From NCBI GenBank assembly GCA_019261985.1, contig JAFAQY010000019.1, forward strand, positions 42,889 through 106,888: a stretch of 64,000 nt of DNA. Direction: 5' to 3'. Shown here piece by piece: positions 1 to 8,926 of the stretch. The notes beneath the pieces were generated by a model. It searched no databases, was not told the DNA's origin, and saw nothing but the letters and a program-made list of their open reading frames with translations. Source of the stretch: Bryobacterales bacterium. Its GTDB lineage: Bacteria > Acidobacteriota > Terriglobia > Bryobacterales > Bryobacteraceae. The translations under genes and the position numbers were made by a program. Position 1 is the stretch's first letter; every line of letters starts with the position of its first letter.

Positions 1-1
1 T

Positions 2-730
2 TCATCGGGTCTCCTCTAACCGGTCCACAAATTCAATCAATCTTTGGATGCACTCCAGATACTTCGCGAACAACTCGCCGGGATCGCCTGCATCGGGCCC
101 CGGCTTGTCTTCCCGAAGATCCAAGAGGATTTCTAATGGTGTCACATCCATTTGAATTGTGCCGGCCAGTTGATGCACGACGGCGCGGCGCTCTAGTTTA
201 GCGTCGATGCCCGCCGCCAGCAGAGCATGCCGGCCGAGCACGCAGAAAGTGGAAACGGAATCCAAGCAGAGATTCAATAAGGCAACTGGGTCCGACAATC
301 GCTGCGCGCCGCGTTGCCGGAGGCGGAGCAATTTAGACCGCAGCTCCCGCTCGATGTGGGCGCGATAGTAGCGTGTGTCGACCTTGATGTCCGCGATCAC
401 ATCCGGCCCGTGCAACAGCTTGCGGCGATCCTTCATATCTCGGAATTCCATGGGGAAGCAGTCGATAGAGCCGTGGACTTCCTCTTCGCTCATCAGCAGC
501 GGGGACGGATGGCCCTTTCCGTGCCACCACCGCAGGATGGGCTCGCCGTCCGCGAGTTCCTGCGCTGTGATGCGGGTTAAAACAACGAAGACGTTCAGAT
601 CCGAGAATTTCCCCTCGTGATCCGAGGCGTGCTGCTGAGCCGCGGCAGCGGAGCCGTACAGAATCACGGACAAAAGACGGTCCTGAAAAGCTCTCTCAAG
701 CTTGGTAACCAGTTCTTTAAGATCTTCCAT
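2..730 (-). CDS. Nucleotidyltransferase-domain protein
   Basis: Probable nucleotidyltransferase-fold protein of 242 aa; target unknown. The N-terminal part carries a Gly-Ser signature (LYGSA, about residues 24-28) followed by SDLNV (about 43-47). This matches the GS...SDxD pattern of the polymerase-beta-like family, except that the second acidic position reads Asn. The C-terminal half is helical and resembles the substrate-binding region of aminoglycoside-type transferases. The frame is open upstream to 904, but that extension overlaps the TPM gene. I chose the ATG at 730 because a GGTGAGG ribosome site lies just before it. It follows the TPM gene by 4 bases and is probably its operon partner. 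Confidence 0.75.
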   Translation of the reverse strand: MEDLKELVTKLERAFQDRLLSVILYGSAAAAQQHASDHEGKFSDLNVFVVLTRITAQELADGEPILRWWHGKGHPSPLLMSEEEVHGSIDCFPMEFRDMKDRRKLLHGPDVIADIKVDTRYYRAHIERELRSKLLRLRQRGAQRLSDPVALLNLCLDSVSTFCVLGRHALLAAGIDAKLERRAVVHQLAGTIQMDVTPLEILLDLREDKPGPDAGDPGELFAKYLECIQRLIEFVDRLEETR

Positions 731-734
731 TTCC

Positions 735-1544
735 TCACCACCCACTGGAAGCTCCTCCTCCTCCGGAGGCGCCGCCACCAAAACCGCCGAACCCGCCTCC
801 ACCTGCGCTCCATCCGCTGTCATAGCCGCCAAAGCCGCCGCCGCCGAATCCGCCGTATCCGTCACGGCGGCGTCCCAATACATTACCGAGAAGCAGGCCG
901 CCAAGGAAACCAGTGCCCGAGCCTCCGCCTCCTCGACCGCCGCTGATCAAGCGTAGAAAGAGCCCAAAAAGAATAATGGCGACGAGGATGCCCCAGATGC
1001 TGCCGCCATCCTGCACGGGGGCCGGACTGGCGGCACGAGGAGCTTGCTCCCCTGGAAGAGCGACGCCCTTGGACTCCGCGATACGCGACCCGAATTCCTG
1101 GGCGGCGGCCAGCAGCGCGCCTCCGTAATTGCCCTGTCGCAGAATCGGACGGATTCCGCGCAGAACGCTGCCGGCATAACCATCTGTGATCACGGGCTCC
1201 AGGCCGTAGCCCACCTCCGCGCGCTGCTTGCGATCCTGAATCGCCAGCATCAGAAGGATGCCCTCATCCGTTCCCTTCTTGCCGATGCCCCATTGCTGGA
1301 ATAGCCGGTTCGCGGCATCTTCAATCGGCTCGTCTGCCAGCGATTTGACGGTGACGATCGCCATCTGCGCGCCGGTCGCGCGCTCGAGATTGCCGCAGTA
1401 GGATTCGAGCGCGTGCGCGGACGACGGGTCCAACACGCCGGCGAAGTCGTTCACATAGCCGCGCGGCTGAAGCTTCGAGGTGTCCAGCGCGAGCGCGATG
1501 GCGGCCAGCAGCAGCGCTGCCGGCGCCATCCGGACTGTGCGCAT
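735..1544 (-). CDS. TPM domain-containing secreted/membrane protein
   Basis: Protein of 269 aa with a cleavable-looking N-terminal signal (hydrophobic residues 5-20), a TPM domain (about 30-150, with VNDFAGVLD near the start and ITDGYAG later), one transmembrane segment (about 185-200) and a long Gly/Phe/Ser-rich tail. This is the YgcG/TPM layout: an extracytoplasmic domain anchored to the membrane. Family members have been linked to phosphatase-like activity and photosystem repair in other lineages; the role here is unknown. Its ATG overlaps the stop of the M16 peptidase gene (TAATG), so the two are translationally coupled. Confidence 0.85.
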   Translation of the reverse strand: MRTVRMAPAALLLAAIALALDTSKLQPRGYVNDFAGVLDPSSAHALESYCGNLERATGAQMAIVTVKSLADEPIEDAANRLFQQWGIGKKGTDEGILLMLAIQDRKQRAEVGYGLEPVITDGYAGSVLRGIRPILRQGNYGGALLAAAQEFGSRIAESKGVALPGEQAPRAASPAPVQDGGSIWGILVAIILFGLFLRLISGGRGGGGSGTGFLGGLLLGNVLGRRRDGYGGFGGGGFGGYDSGWSAGGGGFGGFGGGASGGGGASSGW

Positions 1545-2830
1545 TAGTTTTGGTGGATTAAGTCCTGTCGCCGGACGCGAAATCCTTCCAGGCGGCCTAA
1601 CATGGTTACCGCCATGTTCTTGGGATGGAAGAACTGCTCGGCGAGTATTTGAACCTCTTCGGCCGTGACCCGCTCGATTCGCTCCAGCATTTCGTCGAGC
1701 GAGAAGAAACGCTTGAAGTACAGCTCCTGGCGGGCGAGATTGCCCATGCGGCTGGACGTAGATTCAAGCCCCAGCACGAAGGAGCCTTTGATGTGATCCT
1801 TGGCGCGACGAAGCTCGTCCTGCGCTACCAGGTGGTCTGTGATTTCGCTGAGCTCGTGAACGATGGAATCGATTACCTTGGCCGCGGACCTGAGCGAAGT
1901 TCCCGCGTAAATCAGCATGCAGCCGACGTCGTGATACATCGCCAGCTCCGAATAAACCGCGTATGCCAGGCCCTGCTTTTCGCGGATATTTTGGAACAGC
2001 CGGGAACTCATGCCTCCGCCGAGAATCGCGTTGAGTATATAGGCGGCAAAGCGTGACTCGTGCGTCATCGGGACGGACGGCACGCCGAGATAAAGGTGGA
2101 CCTGCTCGAGCGAACTTTTGTTTTTGAAAATCAGCGGCGCATGGGGCTCGGGCGTGCGCTGCGGCGGCCGTACCTTGCCGCGCTTCAAATCCGAAAACCG
2201 GTCTTCGGCGAGCTTGAGTAATTCCTTGTGCTTCAGATTACCTGCCGCGGTGATCAGGATGTTTGAAGGCCGGTAGAACTCGTTATAGTACGCATGCACG
2301 GAGTCCTGATCGAATGAACGAATGGTTTGTTTTGTCCCGAGAATCGGCCGCCCTAATGCATGCCCTTTCCAAAAATTGCTCGAAAAAATCTCATGGAGCA
2401 GATACTCAGGGTTATCCACTTCCATCTTTAATTCTTCGAGAATGACACCCTTTTCTTTTTCGATGTCCTGCTGTTCGAACAAAGGGTTGCGCACCAGGTC
2501 CGCGACAACGTCGAACGCTTCCGGAAGGTGTTCGTCCAATACTTTGACGTTGTAGCTGACAAGTTCCTTCGAGGTGAAGGCATCCAGGCCGCCGCCGATC
2601 GAGTCCACGGAGCGCGCGATCTGCTCGGCCGAGCGGTTCTTGGTTCCCTTGAACACCATGTGTTCAATGAAATGGGAAAGCCCGGTTTCATGCAACTCTT
2701 CTTCGCGGGAGCCGGTGCCTATCCATACTCCAATGGAAACGCTGCGGACGTGCGGCATTTGTTCAGTGACAACGCGCACTCCGTTGGGTAGTCTGGTTCG
2801 CTCAATCTCTCTCATTTTGTGGGCGCGCAT
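1544..2830 (-). CDS. M16 family zinc metallopeptidase (processing-peptidase type)
   Basis: Zinc peptidase of 428 aa. The inverted zinc motif HxxEH is visible as HFIEH at residues 53-57, with the usual downstream Glu region (ENKL-type helix replaced by VVADLVRNPLF, and EKGVILEEL). The single-subunit length matches bacterial M16B peptidases related to mitochondrial processing peptidase beta. The C-terminal inactive half follows (GGGMSSRLFQNIREKQGLAY). No signal peptide is visible, so it probably acts in the cytoplasm, or in the periplasm through an unrecognised route. An alternative start is the Met at residue 6 (2815); neither start has a strong ribosome site. It heads the operon with the TPM and nucleotidyltransferase genes. 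Confidence 0.93.
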   Translation of the reverse strand: MRAHKMREIERTRLPNGVRVVTEQMPHVRSVSIGVWIGTGSREEELHETGLSHFIEHMVFKGTKNRSAEQIARSVDSIGGGLDAFTSKELVSYNVKVLDEHLPEAFDVVADLVRNPLFEQQDIEKEKGVILEELKMEVDNPEYLLHEIFSSNFWKGHALGRPILGTKQTIRSFDQDSVHAYYNEFYRPSNILITAAGNLKHKELLKLAEDRFSDLKRGKVRPPQRTPEPHAPLIFKNKSSLEQVHLYLGVPSVPMTHESRFAAYILNAILGGGMSSRLFQNIREKQGLAYAVYSELAMYHDVGCMLIYAGTSLRSAAKVIDSIVHELSEITDHLVAQDELRRAKDHIKGSFVLGLESTSSRMGNLARQELYFKRFFSLDEMLERIERVTAEEVQILAEQFFHPKNMAVTMLGRLEGFRVRRQDLIHQN

Positions 2831-2866
2831 TAATTTTATTTTACCGCGCGCCCGCTCTGGGCTCGG

Positions 2867-3265
2867 TTAGGCTTGAGATCGGAACAACTGCAGACGCGGG
2901 ATGTCACTGAAATCGCGGGGGTTTAGGGTCCACAATCTGGCTCCGCGCCGGATTGCGCAGGCAGCGATGGTCAGATCGGCTTCGCGTCCTCGAGGCCGGC
3001 TAACCAGCTTGTAAAGCTCAGCGCTCAGGAGCGCGTCGTCGATTTCAAACGGCACGGCCTTGGCTGTCGGTATCAAGAGTTCCTGGTCTTTAACCTCTTG
3101 AGGTAAACGAGGCCCCCTCCGCCACTCATACACCACCACCGTGGTGAGCATAAGCAGGTCGCCTCGCTCAATAATATCGGCCATTACCGCGAGGGATCGT
3201 CGCTCTCCGCAAAAAGCGTCGATCAGCACGGAAGTATCGACCAAAACAGGCGAGTGATTAATCAC
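2867..3265 (-). CDS. PIN-domain toxin, VapC-like
   Basis: Putative ribonuclease toxin of 132 aa. The PIN fold is indicated by VDTSVLIDA near the N-terminus (first acidic residue), a central Glu, and the C-terminal ADLTIAACAI and LWTLNPRDFSDI motifs that complete the acidic metal site. I placed the start at the GTG at 3265, directly before the first beta strand; the longer form from 3322 would run deep into the antitoxin. Start and antitoxin stop overlap by 8 bases, which suggests coupled translation of a VapBC-type pair. Confidence 0.85.
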   Translation of the reverse strand: MINHSPVLVDTSVLIDAFCGERRSLAVMADIIERGDLLMLTTVVVYEWRRGPRLPQEVKDQELLIPTAKAVPFEIDDALLSAELYKLVSRPRGREADLTIAACAIRRGARLWTLNPRDFSDIPRLQLFRSQA

Positions 3266-3542
3266 TGCGCCGGCGCCATCCGGTTCGTCGGGAGGCACGT
3301 AGCTCCCGTAATTCGCGATCAACTTCGGCTTGGGTTCGCGTGGGAGGCTCAGCCATCATTTCTCGAACAGCCCTTAGCATGCGCGCCCGCTCAGCCTCGC
3401 TCAGCCGGTCGGATTTGGCGTGATAGTCGGCAATCGCTTCCCGCAATACCTGGCTCTTCGGTTTTGAGAGGCGCTTTGCGGTTTCGGCGAGCTTTCCTAT
3501 CGTCACGTCATCGAGCGTGAAGGTCGCCTTAACGAGTGCCAT
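3258..3542 (-). CDS. Ribbon-helix-helix antitoxin, VapB-like
   Basis: Protein of 94 aa whose N-terminus (MALVKATFTLDD, then KLAETAKRLSKPKSQVLREAI) fits a ribbon-helix-helix DNA-binding fold. The charged C-terminal half presumably wraps the PIN toxin. It is the upstream partner of the VapC-like gene, with which it overlaps by 8 bases. Such antitoxins normally repress their own promoter, which should lie just above 3542, in the divergent gap before the MmgE/PrpD gene. Confidence 0.8.
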   Translation of the reverse strand: MALVKATFTLDDVTIGKLAETAKRLSKPKSQVLREAIADYHAKSDRLSEAERARMLRAVREMMAEPPTRTQAEVDRELRELRASRRTGWRRRSD

Positions 3543-3612
3543 ACCGTTGCCATACTACCATATCAATGGCGCAGATATCAGTGTGGTTGCCTCCGTGTAT
3601 CATGGACGGAAA

Positions 3613-5055
3613 ATGGCCAATCCTATCACCCGGCGTCGCGTTTTGGGCAGCTCGATTTTCGCTCTGCCTTTCGCCGGGATGCGAGCCGCCGAACCCATTA
3701 GCCCGGTAATGGCGCGGCTGAGTTCGTACATGGCCGAGGCCAAGGATCGTGCTCTTCCGGCGGAGGCGGTCGAGAAGACCAAACAAGTCGTTCTCGACAC
3801 ATTCGCCGCCATGATCTCGGGCGCGGATTTGCCGCCGGGAAAGCTCGCTATCAACCTGGCGCGCATTCATAGCGGAGAAAAGGTCGCGACAGTGGCCGGA
3901 TCGAATATCGTTTGCGGTCCGATCGAAGCCGCCCTTGCCAATGGCATGCTGGCTCATTCGGATGAAACCGATGACTCCCATGCGCCTTCGCTGTCGCACC
4001 CGGGCTGCTCGGTAGTGCCGGTCGCGCTTGCGACCGCAGAGCAGTTCGATGCCGATGGAACCAGGTTCTTACGCGCTGTTGCGCTCGGGTATGATATCGG
4101 TCCACGGATGACGCTGGCCCTGGGCCGCGACATCGCCATGGTCGAGGGGCACAAGAGCACCCATAGCATCGCGGGCACGTTCGGCTCCGCGGCGACCGGA
4201 GGATGCGTCGCCGGATTCACCGCTCGGCAGATGCGCTGGTTGTTGGATTACACGGCCCAGCAAGCTTCGGGCATCGCGTCCTGGCAGCGCGACACCGATC
4301 ACATAGAAAAGGCCTTCGTATTCGGCGGCATGCCGGCGCGGAACGGGATCACGGCGACTCTTCTGGTTCAGATCGGCGGCACGGGTGTCGATGACGTGCT
4401 TTCCGGCGCCGACAATTACCTGCTCGCGATCGCCCCGAATGCCGATTCGGCCAAGCTGGTCGAAAAACTCGGCGAACGGTATGAAGTGATGCGAACGAAT
4501 TTCAAGAAGTGGACGGTCGGCTCTCCGATCCAAGCACCGCTCGATGCGCTCGAGAATATTCTGAAGCGCCGGCCGCTTGATCCGGAACAAGTGAAGCAAG
4601 TCAGCGTGCGGGTCGCGACAAGCGACGCGAGCGTCGTCAACAATCGTGAAATCCCGGACATCTGCTTGCAGCACATGATGGCTGTGATGCTATTGGATAA
4701 GAACGTAAGCTTCAAATCCGCGCACGACTTGAAACGCATGCAGGACCCGGCGGTACTGGGGCAGCGGGCAAAGATACAACTCGTCCCGGACGCGGAGTTG
4801 CAATCGAAGCTCCCATCGCGGGAGGCTATGGTTGAGGTCACGCTCGTCGACGGCACGAAAATCAGCGATCGCGTGCCGGCGGTTCGCGGTACCGCGGAAA
4901 ATCCGATGACGCGTGAAGAAGTGATCGCGAAGGCGCGGGATCTGATTGCTCCCGTTCTCGGCGCGGCGAAAACGAGCAAGCTGATTCAGACGGTTTTCGA
5001 GATGGAGAATTTAATGTACGTCCGGGAGCTGCGGCCATTGCTGCAGCGGGCGTGA
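3613..5055 (+). CDS. MmgE/PrpD family protein
   Basis: Protein of 480 aa resembling 2-methylcitrate dehydratase-type enzymes (MmgE/PrpD): helical N-terminal domain with DTFAAMISG, a central segment with HSDETDDSH and YDIGPRM, and the C-terminal alpha/beta part. The substrate cannot be told from sequence; the family also contains cis-aconitate decarboxylase-like enzymes. The N-terminus has RRR followed by a hydrophobic stretch (VLGSSIFALPFAG), suggesting Tat export, which is unusual for this family. The start at 3613 has a GGACGGA site; the open frame extends to 3517 but that part overlaps the antitoxin gene. The next gene follows after 13 bases. Confidence 0.88.
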   Translation: MANPITRRRVLGSSIFALPFAGMRAAEPISPVMARLSSYMAEAKDRALPAEAVEKTKQVVLDTFAAMISGADLPPGKLAINLARIHSGEKVATVAGSNIVCGPIEAALANGMLAHSDETDDSHAPSLSHPGCSVVPVALATAEQFDADGTRFLRAVALGYDIGPRMTLALGRDIAMVEGHKSTHSIAGTFGSAATGGCVAGFTARQMRWLLDYTAQQASGIASWQRDTDHIEKAFVFGGMPARNGITATLLVQIGGTGVDDVLSGADNYLLAIAPNADSAKLVEKLGERYEVMRTNFKKWTVGSPIQAPLDALENILKRRPLDPEQVKQVSVRVATSDASVVNNREIPDICLQHMMAVMLLDKNVSFKSAHDLKRMQDPAVLGQRAKIQLVPDAELQSKLPSREAMVEVTLVDGTKISDRVPAVRGTAENPMTREEVIAKARDLIAPVLGAAKTSKLIQTVFEMENLMYVRELRPLLQRA

Positions 5056-5068
5056 ACAGGAGCGTTCT

Positions 5069-5821
5069 ATGACGCAACGGCGCATTTTCATTCTTGCCGC
5101 GACCTTGGCATTTTATTCGTTTTCAGCCGCTGCTCAGCCGGTTCGTGTTCTGGCGTCGAACGGCATGAGGGCCGTTATTGAGGACCTCCAGCCAAAGGCC
5201 GAAAAGAGCATTGGGCGGCCGTTATCGATCGAATACGGATCGACGACGATGCTGAGGCCCAAGCTTGATTCGGGCGAAGGATACGACGTCGCAATCGTAA
5301 CTACTCCCGCCATGGACGATCTGGTGAAGGCCGGCAAGATCGCGCCCGATTCGCGATTGGATTTGGCGCGCTGTGGCATCGGGGTGGGCCAACGGGCGGG
5401 CGCTCAGAAGCCGGACATTAAAACCGGCGAGGGCATGACACAGGCATTGCTCAAAGCGAAGGCCGTCACTTACGCGGAAGACGGCGCGAGCCGGATAACT
5501 GTCGAAAAAATGTTTGCGCGAATGGGAATTGCCGATCAGATGAAGGCGAAGACCATCCTGGAGCAAGGCTCCGTCCGCTCGGCCGGGAGGGTCGTAAAGG
5601 GCGATGCCGATTACGTGCTCACGCTCATAAGCGAAATTCTCCCGATCAAGGGACTGGAAGTGATAGGTCCTCTGCCGGCGGAGTATCAGGGCTACATTTC
5701 GTTTGCGGCAGGAGTCGCCGCAAAGTCCCCGAATAAGGAGCCCGCTGCATCTCTCGTGAAATTCTTAGTTATTCCCGAAAACGCGTCGATTTACAAAGCC
5801 AAGGGTATGGAGCCGCGTTAA
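5069..5821 (+). CDS. Periplasmic substrate-binding protein, ModA-like
   Basis: Protein of 250 aa with a clear signal peptide (MTQRRIFILAATLAFYSFSAAAQ) and a type 2 periplasmic binding fold like molybdate-binding ModA (LRPKLDSGEGYDVAIVT, then ADYVLTLISEILPIKGLEVIGPLP). There is no permease or ATPase next to it, so it is an orphan binding protein; its ligand need not be molybdate. It lies 13 bases after the MmgE/PrpD gene and may be co-transcribed, which hints that it senses or carries an organic anion, but this is inference. Confidence 0.85.
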   Translation: MTQRRIFILAATLAFYSFSAAAQPVRVLASNGMRAVIEDLQPKAEKSIGRPLSIEYGSTTMLRPKLDSGEGYDVAIVTTPAMDDLVKAGKIAPDSRLDLARCGIGVGQRAGAQKPDIKTGEGMTQALLKAKAVTYAEDGASRITVEKMFARMGIADQMKAKTILEQGSVRSAGRVVKGDADYVLTLISEILPIKGLEVIGPLPAEYQGYISFAAGVAAKSPNKEPAASLVKFLVIPENASIYKAKGMEPR

Positions 5822-5822
5822 C

Positions 5823-5865
5823 GTGGGGTAGGTTGCCAACCTGCGGCGGCTTGCCAAGCCGCCCA
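5823..5865. repeat. Partial copy of the 108-bp palindromic repeat (R1)
   Basis: Between two convergent genes. It begins GTGGGGTAGGTTGCCAACC and continues with a GGCGGC/GCCGCC hairpin, matching the left 40 or so bases of the copy at 45987-46094. The rest of the element is missing. It could act as a bidirectional terminator for the genes ending at 5821 and 5885. Confidence 0.75.
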
Positions 5866-5884
5866 GTTGCGCACTGTGAACAAG

Positions 5885-7570
5885 TCACCGCTCATACACC
5901 ACCTTTCCGCCGACCACCGTATAATCCACTTGAGTGCTTAGGATCTGGTCATCCGCCACCGTAAGGATGTCTTTCGAAAGCACGGTAACATCGCCGAGCA
6001 TGCCCGGTTTCAGCGCGCCTTTTAGATTCTCTTCGAAGGTCGCGTAAGCACCCTCCACGGTGTACGACCGGAGCGCTTCCATGCGCGTCATTTTCTGTCC
6101 AGGGAAAAACGTTTCTCCCGTCTTGGTCCGCCGAGTGACGCTGGCGTAGAAGCATTGAATCGGACTCACGTCTTCTACGGGAGCGTCGGTGCCGTTGGAA
6201 ATGTGCGCGCCCGTATTCAGCAGACTCCGCCAGACATAGGCTTCCTCTTCGGCGCGCTTGGGGCCGAGCCGGGGAATCACCATCGGCGCATCCGAAGTTG
6301 CATGAATCCCCTGCATCGCGGCAATGACTCCAAGTTGGGCGAAGCGCGAAATATCGGCCGGGCTGATATTCTGTGCGTGCTCGATGCGCCACCGCAAATC
6401 CGCTTTGCCGGGATTCGCCGCGAAGACGCGCTGATACAAATTCAGAGTTTCGCGCACGGCGCGGTCGCCAATGGCGTGGGTCGCGAGCTGATAGCCGTTC
6501 GCGATCGCAATGTTCGCGGTTTGCTCGATGTCCGCAAGGCTTTCCACATTCAGTCCCGTCGAGGACGGCAAATCCGAGTAGGGCTCAAGCAGCCAGGCGC
6601 CGCGCAACCCGAGCGCGCCGTCCATGTAGCGCTTTATGGCCCGCACTGTAAGGCGATTATCCGCAATGCCGATCAGGCGGCCAGGATGAGCGGCAATCCA
6701 GTTGCGGAAACCATCATTGGAAGTCCGCAACATCACTGACATGCGGATCGGAAGCGTGCCTCGCTCGGCGCGCCGGCGGAGGCGTTCGATTACTTCCGGA
6801 GGCGAACCGGCATCCTCAAAACTCGTGATCCCTTTCGACAGGCACTCCTGCGCCGCGAGGTCGATCACCCTTTCAGCCTCAAGATTCTTTTCCGCCGCGC
6901 TGCGACGGTCGAGGTCGCGCTCCAACGCGCTCCTGGCGAGCTGCTGCGCCGCTTCGTTCAGCAGACCTGTGGGTTGGCCGGATGAATCTTTGAGAATTTG
7001 TCCTCCCGCGGGATCGGGCGTCGCCGCGGAGATGCCCGCGCGGGCCAATGCCGCGGCGTTTACAAACACAGCATGCCCGCTGACGTGCTCCAGCAGCACC
7101 GGGTTATCCGGCGACACTCTGCTGAGCCCCGTGTGAACCGGAAACCCCCGCACCTCTGGAACAGGCCTGCGGTCCCATTTCTCCTGATGCCATCCGCGTC
7201 CCAAAATCCACTCGCCGCGCCTTGCCTTCTTCGCCGCGGTTGCGACCATCGCCACGATGTCATCCCAAGTTCGCGCGGCCGTGAGATCGAGCTGTATTTT
7301 CGACTGGCCGATTTCGGTAAAGTGCGCATGGCTTTCTATAAAACCAGGAACGGCGAGCCGGCCCCGAAGATCGATCGCGTTCGTGCGCGGCTGAATCTCG
7401 CGCGCGACGTCTTCGTTCGAGCCGAGCGCGACGATTTTGCCGCCGGCAATCGCAATCGCGCTCGCTTGGGGACGAGAGGGATCGAGGGTGACGATTTTTC
7501 CGTTGCGCAGCACCAGATCCGCGGCGGAGGCATAGAAAATGCAGGAGATGAATAGAATCAGGGAACGCAT
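5885..7570 (-). CDS. Amidohydrolase, YtcJ-like
   Basis: Metal-dependent hydrolase of 561 aa in the amidohydrolase 3 (YtcJ-like) family. It shows an N-terminal signal peptide (MRSLILFISCIFYASA), the composite beta domain (LVLRNGKIVTLDPSRP), the first metal motif HxH in GFIESHAHFTEIG, a later RIEHAQ motif and NGTDAPVEDVSPIQ near the C-terminus. The substrate is not predictable; relatives include formamidases and N-substituted aminoacid hydrolases. The signal peptide suggests it acts outside the cytoplasm. It is a single gene, divergent from rmuC across 48 bases. Confidence 0.9.
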   Translation of the reverse strand: MRSLILFISCIFYASAADLVLRNGKIVTLDPSRPQASAIAIAGGKIVALGSNEDVAREIQPRTNAIDLRGRLAVPGFIESHAHFTEIGQSKIQLDLTAARTWDDIVAMVATAAKKARRGEWILGRGWHQEKWDRRPVPEVRGFPVHTGLSRVSPDNPVLLEHVSGHAVFVNAAALARAGISAATPDPAGGQILKDSSGQPTGLLNEAAQQLARSALERDLDRRSAAEKNLEAERVIDLAAQECLSKGITSFEDAGSPPEVIERLRRRAERGTLPIRMSVMLRTSNDGFRNWIAAHPGRLIGIADNRLTVRAIKRYMDGALGLRGAWLLEPYSDLPSSTGLNVESLADIEQTANIAIANGYQLATHAIGDRAVRETLNLYQRVFAANPGKADLRWRIEHAQNISPADISRFAQLGVIAAMQGIHATSDAPMVIPRLGPKRAEEEAYVWRSLLNTGAHISNGTDAPVEDVSPIQCFYASVTRRTKTGETFFPGQKMTRMEALRSYTVEGAYATFEENLKGALKPGMLGDVTVLSKDILTVADDQILSTQVDYTVVGGKVVYER

Positions 7571-7618
7571 TCGTGGGCTATTTTACAGCGCGTGGTTATG
7601 CCAAACTAGATTCGTATC

Positions 7619-8701
7619 ATGACAGCCGTAACATTTGTGCTCGGAATTGTTTTGGCGCTGGCGCTGGGCGCGGCGCTTGCCCTGCTTCGGATGCGCGCGC
7701 TGTCCACGGAACGCGACGCCCCTGAGAACCCGGTGCAGCCGCTCGCCGATGCTGTCGCGAGGCTCGAAAATCAAATTCGCGATTTTGAATTGCAACGCGA
7801 GCACGCGCTTGGAGGGCTGGAACAACATTTGACCTCGCTTAGCCGCGAAACCGTCGGGCTTGCGCACGCTCTGCGTTCTCCGGCTTCGCGAGGGCGTTGG
7901 GGCGAGTTGACGCTCCGGCGCGTGGCCGAACTTGCGGGAATGTCCCCACACTGCGATTTCACGGAACAGGAGTCCGGCGGCGGAATGCGCCCGGACATGC
8001 TCGTGAAGCTGCCCGGCGGGCGCATTTTGGCCGTTGACGCGAAGGCTCCGCTGTCCGGCTATCTGGATGCCGAAAGCGCCCAAGACGAGCCGGCGAAGCG
8101 CGCCGCGCTGGAGCGTCATGCGCGGCAACTCTCGCGGCACGTCACGCAGCTCGGCGGACGCGAATACTGGGCTGGACTTCAGCCCGCGCCTGAAATGGTA
8201 GTGCTTTTTCTGCCCGGCGATCATTTCCTCGCCGCCGCTTTAGAGCACGATCCCGAGTTGCTCGACCGCGCGCTGGCTCGTAAGGTCCTGCTGGCCACCC
8301 CGGTCACTCTGGTTAGCGTGCTTAAAGGCGTAGCGTATGGGTGGAAGCAGGAGAGGCTCGCGGAGAATGCCGAAGAACTGCGGCGCATCGCCGGTGAATT
8401 CTATGACCGCGTCCGTACGTTCGGTGAGTATTATGTGGAATCGGGCCGAAGCCTGGAGAAAGCGGCGCAGGCCTACAATCGATCCGTAGGATGCTGGGAG
8501 ACGCGCCTGCAACCATCGCTCAGGCGTATGCGCGAACTAGGCGCTGGAGGCGCTGTAGACGCGCCTGAGTTGCCACAAATTGATGTTACCGTCAGGGGAG
8601 TATCGCCAATTGAAAATGGAGTAGGTCAGCCCTCGACCAGCTTGCGGCCCCTTTCCAACAAGTCGGCAGCTTCGTCCGCCACCTTGCGGCCCATTTCGTA
8701 A
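7619..8701 (+). CDS. rmuC: DNA recombination protein RmuC
   Basis: Protein of 360 aa with an N-terminal membrane segment (residues 4-24), a short helical region and the RmuC domain (SRGRWGELTLRRVAELAGM; MRPDMLVKLPGGRILAVDAKAPL). RmuC proteins are predicted nuclease-fold proteins that limit DNA rearrangements at inverted repeats in E. coli. The conserved end (LPQIDVTVRGVSP) is reached near 8605. The last 25 residues or so run antisense into the YtxH gene, a 76-base convergent overlap, and probably are a non-conserved tail. Confidence 0.92.
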   Translation: MTAVTFVLGIVLALALGAALALLRMRALSTERDAPENPVQPLADAVARLENQIRDFELQREHALGGLEQHLTSLSRETVGLAHALRSPASRGRWGELTLRRVAELAGMSPHCDFTEQESGGGMRPDMLVKLPGGRILAVDAKAPLSGYLDAESAQDEPAKRAALERHARQLSRHVTQLGGREYWAGLQPAPEMVVLFLPGDHFLAAALEHDPELLDRALARKVLLATPVTLVSVLKGVAYGWKQERLAENAEELRRIAGEFYDRVRTFGEYYVESGRSLEKAAQAYNRSVGCWETRLQPSLRRMRELGAGGAVDAPELPQIDVTVRGVSPIENGVGQPSTSLRPLSNKSAASSATLRPIS

Positions 8702-8883
8702 AGATCGCGGCCTTTCTCGGCGATGTCGCGGCTCATATCCGAGACGGCCTCCGCGCTCTGGCGCGCCTTCTTGCCTAGATAACGCCGCGTGTCCCGGCCG
8801 GATTTGGGAGCGTATAAGAAGACGATGCCTGCTCCCACCGCGGCGCCCGCGACGAACCATGCGAATTTAGCGGTATTGTCCAT
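8626..8883 (-). CDS. YtxH domain-containing protein
   Basis: Small protein of 85 aa: one N-terminal transmembrane segment with small residues (FVAGAAVGAGIVFLYAPKSG), followed by an amphipathic helix of repeated acidic/basic residues. This is the YtxH/gas-vesicle-protein-like pattern, usually linked to general stress in Firmicutes. It is divergent from the DUF2007 gene and overlaps the end of rmuC on the other strand. Confidence 0.85.
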   Translation of the reverse strand: MDNTAKFAWFVAGAAVGAGIVFLYAPKSGRDTRRYLGKKARQSAEAVSDMSRDIAEKGRDLYEMGRKVADEAADLLERGRKLVEG

Positions 8884-8926
8884 AACTTCATCTTAGCTCC
8901 AGGGATATAGCGCTATTCTTGTGCAT

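Noticed and set aside
2..904. Longer reading of the nucleotidyltransferase from 904
   Set aside because: The extra 58 codons overlap the TPM gene; the ATG at 730 has a proper ribosome site.
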